Shown here: piece after piece, positions 6,901 through 7,853 of the stretch
Layout: each line of letters opens with the position of its first letter
Numbering within the stretch: position 1 is the first letter of the stretch
NCBI GenBank assembly: GCA_028293225.1
Contig: JAQGPE010000791.1
Span: forward strand, 1 to 7,853
DNA from: Akkermansiaceae bacterium
GTDB taxonomy: Bacteria > Verrucomicrobiota > Verrucomicrobiia > Verrucomicrobiales > Akkermansiaceae
Direction: 5' to 3'
DNA: 7,853 bases
Translations under genes and position numbers: made by a program
Notes under the pieces: generated by a model
Told to the model about the DNA's origin: nothing
The model's input: the letters and a program-made list of their open reading frames with translations, nothing else
The model's database searches: none

Positions 6901-7853
6901 TCCCCTTTGCCACCTCCTGGCCCGGCGGCCTCACCTGCCGTCCGCTGCTGGCGCACCGGGGCGCGGCCCAGTTCGATCTCTCCCTGCTGTTGTTCGCCCT
7001 TCCGGACTACCACGAGCTGTTCCTGGAGTTCCGCACCGACCTCTTCACCCGCGAGACCGCGACCACCCTGCTGGAGCGCTTCATGGTGCTGCTGGACGAT
7101 GCCCTCAGCGTCCCGGCTTCGCAGCCGTGTGAGATCGCCGTGCTCACCACAGCCGACCGGCACAAGCTCCGCAAATGGTCGCATGGCCCGGAGATCGAGG
7201 AATTCCTCGGTTGCATCCCACTCAACGAAATCCGCGAGACCGCGCTCAACTCCCCGGCAAAAACCGCCGTCCATTGCGGCGGCCAGTCGCTGACCTACGC
7301 GGCTCTGCTGGAACACGCCACCCGCCTCGCCCTTCACCTGCGGAGGCAGGGAGTCACCCCCGGCGACCGCGTCGCGGCGATGCTGGAGCGCGATGTCCAT
7401 CTGCCCGCCGCCCTGCTCGGCATCTGGATGACGGGGGCGGCCTACGTCCCGCTCGATGCCGCGAATCCACCGGAGCGCCTCGCCTGGATCCTGGAAGACC
7501 AGCATCCGGTCAAAGTACTAGCCTCACCGTTGCTCGTCGCCACCCTCCCTGCCGGAACCGAAGTCATCGAACACGCCGACCACTACCCGGTCGCGACGGA
7601 AGACTTCACCTTCGAAAAACCGCCGGCCGCCCAGCCCGCCTACATCCTCTACACCTCCGGCTCCACCGGCCGGCCCAAGGGCGTGGTGGTCTCCCACGGC
7701 GCGCTCGGCAATTTCCTGCTCTCCATGCAGGAACAGCCGGGCATCACTTCCGCGGACCGGCTTGCCGCGGTCACTACCGTTTCCTTCGACATCTCGGCGC
7801 TGGAGCTGTTCCTGCCGCTTCTCACCGGCGCCACCATCGACCTGATCCCCGCC
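3927..7853 (+). CDS. Lipopeptide synthetase loading protein, FAAL-ACP-C-A (C-terminus missing)
   Basis: One open frame of 1309 codons runs to the right edge with no stop, so this is the N-terminal part of a larger synthetase. Domains in order (numbered from the ATG at 3927): fatty acyl-AMP ligase (about 37-552), acyl carrier protein (about 557-634), condensation domain (about 649-1067) and the start of an adenylation domain (from about 1089). This order fits a loading and first elongation module: a free fatty acid is adenylated, moved to the carrier's phosphopantetheine, and joined by the C domain to the amino group of the first amino acid, giving an N-acylated lipopeptide. A phosphopantetheinyl transferase encoded elsewhere would be needed. 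The protein is probably cytoplasmic; no signal peptide is seen. The start is uncertain: the ATG at 3927 has a Shine-Dalgarno sequence, but its first 21 residues are Pro/Ser/Ala-rich and unlike the family, and family similarity begins only near residue 37. The ATG at 3990 is the alternative. The domain calls are firm; the product is unknown. Confidence 0.95.
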   Translation, partial: MARLGASPCLPAYSQARSRPCMPLSPEPCDSAVEVGVEETFSSVMAERARENPDALALRFLGDGELETEMTTYAELQRRASGLAAALLDADAAAKPVLVAHAPGISFIAGLLACWQTGAIAVPCYPPQGRRHRERLAAILADSRAGLALADPAQHSALEAMGLAVVTASRNERLPAAISHPGPCLLQYTSGSTSQPKGVRISHANLLHQVRETRRGLAPLGLTSALSWLPPYHDMGLVLKILLSLESGIPLTLMAPERFIQSPLRWLQAIDRYRIGFSGGPNFAFDLCARAAAAAPERLANLDLSSWKAAPCGAERVRPETLDRFAKIFAPCGFRKEAFLPGYGLAEATLIVAAKRPGTPAVISRGLVSCGPPLGGMEVRIAPSGEIQVKGPSVAAGYGSEEFALDDGWLPTGDLGFLENGELFVEGRLKDLLIIDGVNHSPEDLERAATAVSQSLAGAGNAAFSIELGDSEQAIIAQETPLAGEAAYAELCRAIRAEIGETTGVHLSRILLVRQGLLPRTTSGKIRRAATREAFLNGELRLLFNDAQFPPPAETGLTPAENASFELLCEALREATAQPAPRPADDPASHGLGSIDVTRVAAVLKERTGIVLPVGEFFAARSFGDLARAIAAKAPGSIPARIPSRPADAEPVLSHSQERMWFLHQLDPHSAAYHVFGALEMEGPLDVPALDQAYRAILERHEILRSRHGNRDGRPSVRISRDAPGLTRETITAEQIETRLREFARTPFDLAEDSPVRALLLSTGPAHHVLALCAHHIVADGWSIRLLLRELFDGYRGIAPSTESATSYLDYAAWHRTWIEAGGADPEVAYWKQRLAGAEGSITLPIDFPRPARPSSHGDAVGVRIPTELLAKLNQLAASRRATPFAVFLAAFQLFLAKHGGGSAPVIALPVANRHHPGSGELFGTLVNTLPYRLEIHGDESFVQLVDRVRDATFAMLAAQDAPFERIIEAVQPERALDHSPLAQVMFDHQEIPFATSWPGGLTCRPLLAHRGAAQFDLSLLLFALPDYHELFLEFRTDLFTRETATTLLERFMVLLDDALSVPASQPCEIAVLTTADRHKLRKWSHGPEIEEFLGCIPLNEIRETALNSPAKTAVHCGGQSLTYAALLEHATRLALHLRRQGVTPGDRVAAMLERDVHLPAALLGIWMTGAAYVPLDAANPPERLAWILEDQHPVKVLASPLLVATLPAGTEVIEHADHYPVATEDFTFEKPPAAQPAYILYTSGSTGRPKGVVVSHGALGNFLLSMQEQPGITSADRLAAVTTVSFDISALELFLPLLTGATIDLIPA
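4035..5582 (+). other. Fatty acyl-AMP ligase (FAAL) domain
   Basis: This domain of the ANL adenylating superfamily activates a fatty acid with ATP. FAAL rather than acyl-CoA ligase or amino acid adenylation domain is indicated by LQYTSGSTSQPKGV (residues 186-199, phosphate-binding loop), SWLPPYHDMGL (227-237, the classic FAAL block), GYGLAE (342-347), TGDLG (412-416) and GRLKDLLIIDGVNHSPEDLE (427-446). The C-terminal lysine of the TSGK block (K525) is present, so the domain looks catalytically competent. The usual Arg-containing IIRGRNHxPxDIE form is varied here to IIDGVNHSPEDLE. FAALs hand acyl-AMP to a carrier protein and not to CoA, which fits the ACP that follows directly. Chain length preference cannot be read by eye. 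Confidence 0.92.
5595..5828 (+). other. Acyl carrier protein domain fused to the FAAL
   Basis: A short helical domain follows the ligase: helix I FELLCEALREATA (about 564-576), then SHGLGSIDVTRVAAVL with Ser594 as the likely phosphopantetheine attachment site, and a closing FFAARSFGDLARAI segment. The residue before the serine is Gly where most carriers have Asp (GxDSL), but the surrounding pattern and the position between FAAL and C domains support a carrier. It would hold the fatty acyl chain for the downstream C domain. Confidence 0.8.
5871..7127 (+). other. NRPS condensation domain, probably acylating (starter-like)
   Basis: The core motifs are in order: SHSQERMWFLHQL (C1, 654-666), RHEILRSRH (C2, from nt 6024), HHIVADG (C3, 775-781, with the catalytic second His and intact Asp-Gly), YLDYAAWHRTW (C4, from nt 6348), a VANRHHPGSGELFGTLVNTLPYR-type C5 block (nt 6660-6726), and FDLSL (nt 6975-6989). 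Nothing suggests inactivation. Coming right after a fatty-acyl carrier, it should form the amide between the fatty acid and the first amino acid. Whether it clusters with starter or with LCL domains needs a phylogeny. Confidence 0.9.
7191..7853 (+). other. NRPS amino acid adenylation domain (N-terminal part)
   Basis: The motifs seen are LTYAALL (A1, 1122-1128), GAAYVPLD (A2, 1170-1177), YTSGSTGRPKGVV (A3, 1242-1254) and FDISALELFLPLLTGA (A4, 1287-1302). The window ends before A5-A10 and before most pocket residues. The Asp of FDIS (1288), which binds the amino group of alpha-amino acids, is present. By the usual alignment the first three specificity positions are Asp, Ile and Leu, which is too few to name the substrate. 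Confidence 0.92.

Noticed and set aside
5892..7505. A 537-codon open frame on the minus strand opposite the condensation and early adenylation domains.
   Set aside because: Same reason: low-complexity Gly/Gln/Glu-rich translation, no motifs, and full overlap with a firmly identified NRPS domain.

Overview
This high-GC window combines two unrelated parts, split by a divergent intergenic region at about 3731-3926. The paired DUF1549/DUF1553 and DUF1501 genes are a hallmark of the Planctomycetota-Verrucomicrobiota (PVC) group. A member of Verrucomicrobiota is my best guess, but this is an inference from gene families and not from a marker gene.

Left part (minus strand, read from 3730 down to 1): a compact operon of three genes. 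First comes a Sec-exported DUF1549/DUF1553 protein with a single CxxCH site (1808-3730). After a 30-nt gap comes a Tat-exported DUF1501 protein of the alkaline phosphatase/sulfatase-like type (470-1777). Its TGA overlaps, as TGATG, the ATG of a third, unrecognised, mostly helical protein that runs off the left edge (1-470). The first two are typical partners in PVC genomes and are predicted to act outside the cytoplasm. The third has no signal peptide.

Right part (plus strand, 3927 to the right edge): the first 1309 codons of one uninterrupted modular gene. Its domain order is fatty acyl-AMP ligase (FAAL), acyl carrier protein (ACP), condensation (C) and the first part of an adenylation (A) domain. 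This is the loading end of a lipopeptide nonribosomal peptide synthetase. A free fatty acid would be activated as acyl-AMP, loaded on the fused carrier, and passed by the C domain to the amino acid chosen by the A domain. The gene is cut by the right edge in the A domain, just after the FDxS motif, so the specificity code, the rest of the module and the product cannot be read here.

The window therefore probably captures the left border of a lipopeptide biosynthetic gene cluster next to an ordinary PVC operon. No RNA gene, CRISPR array, insertion sequence or convincing terminator was seen.
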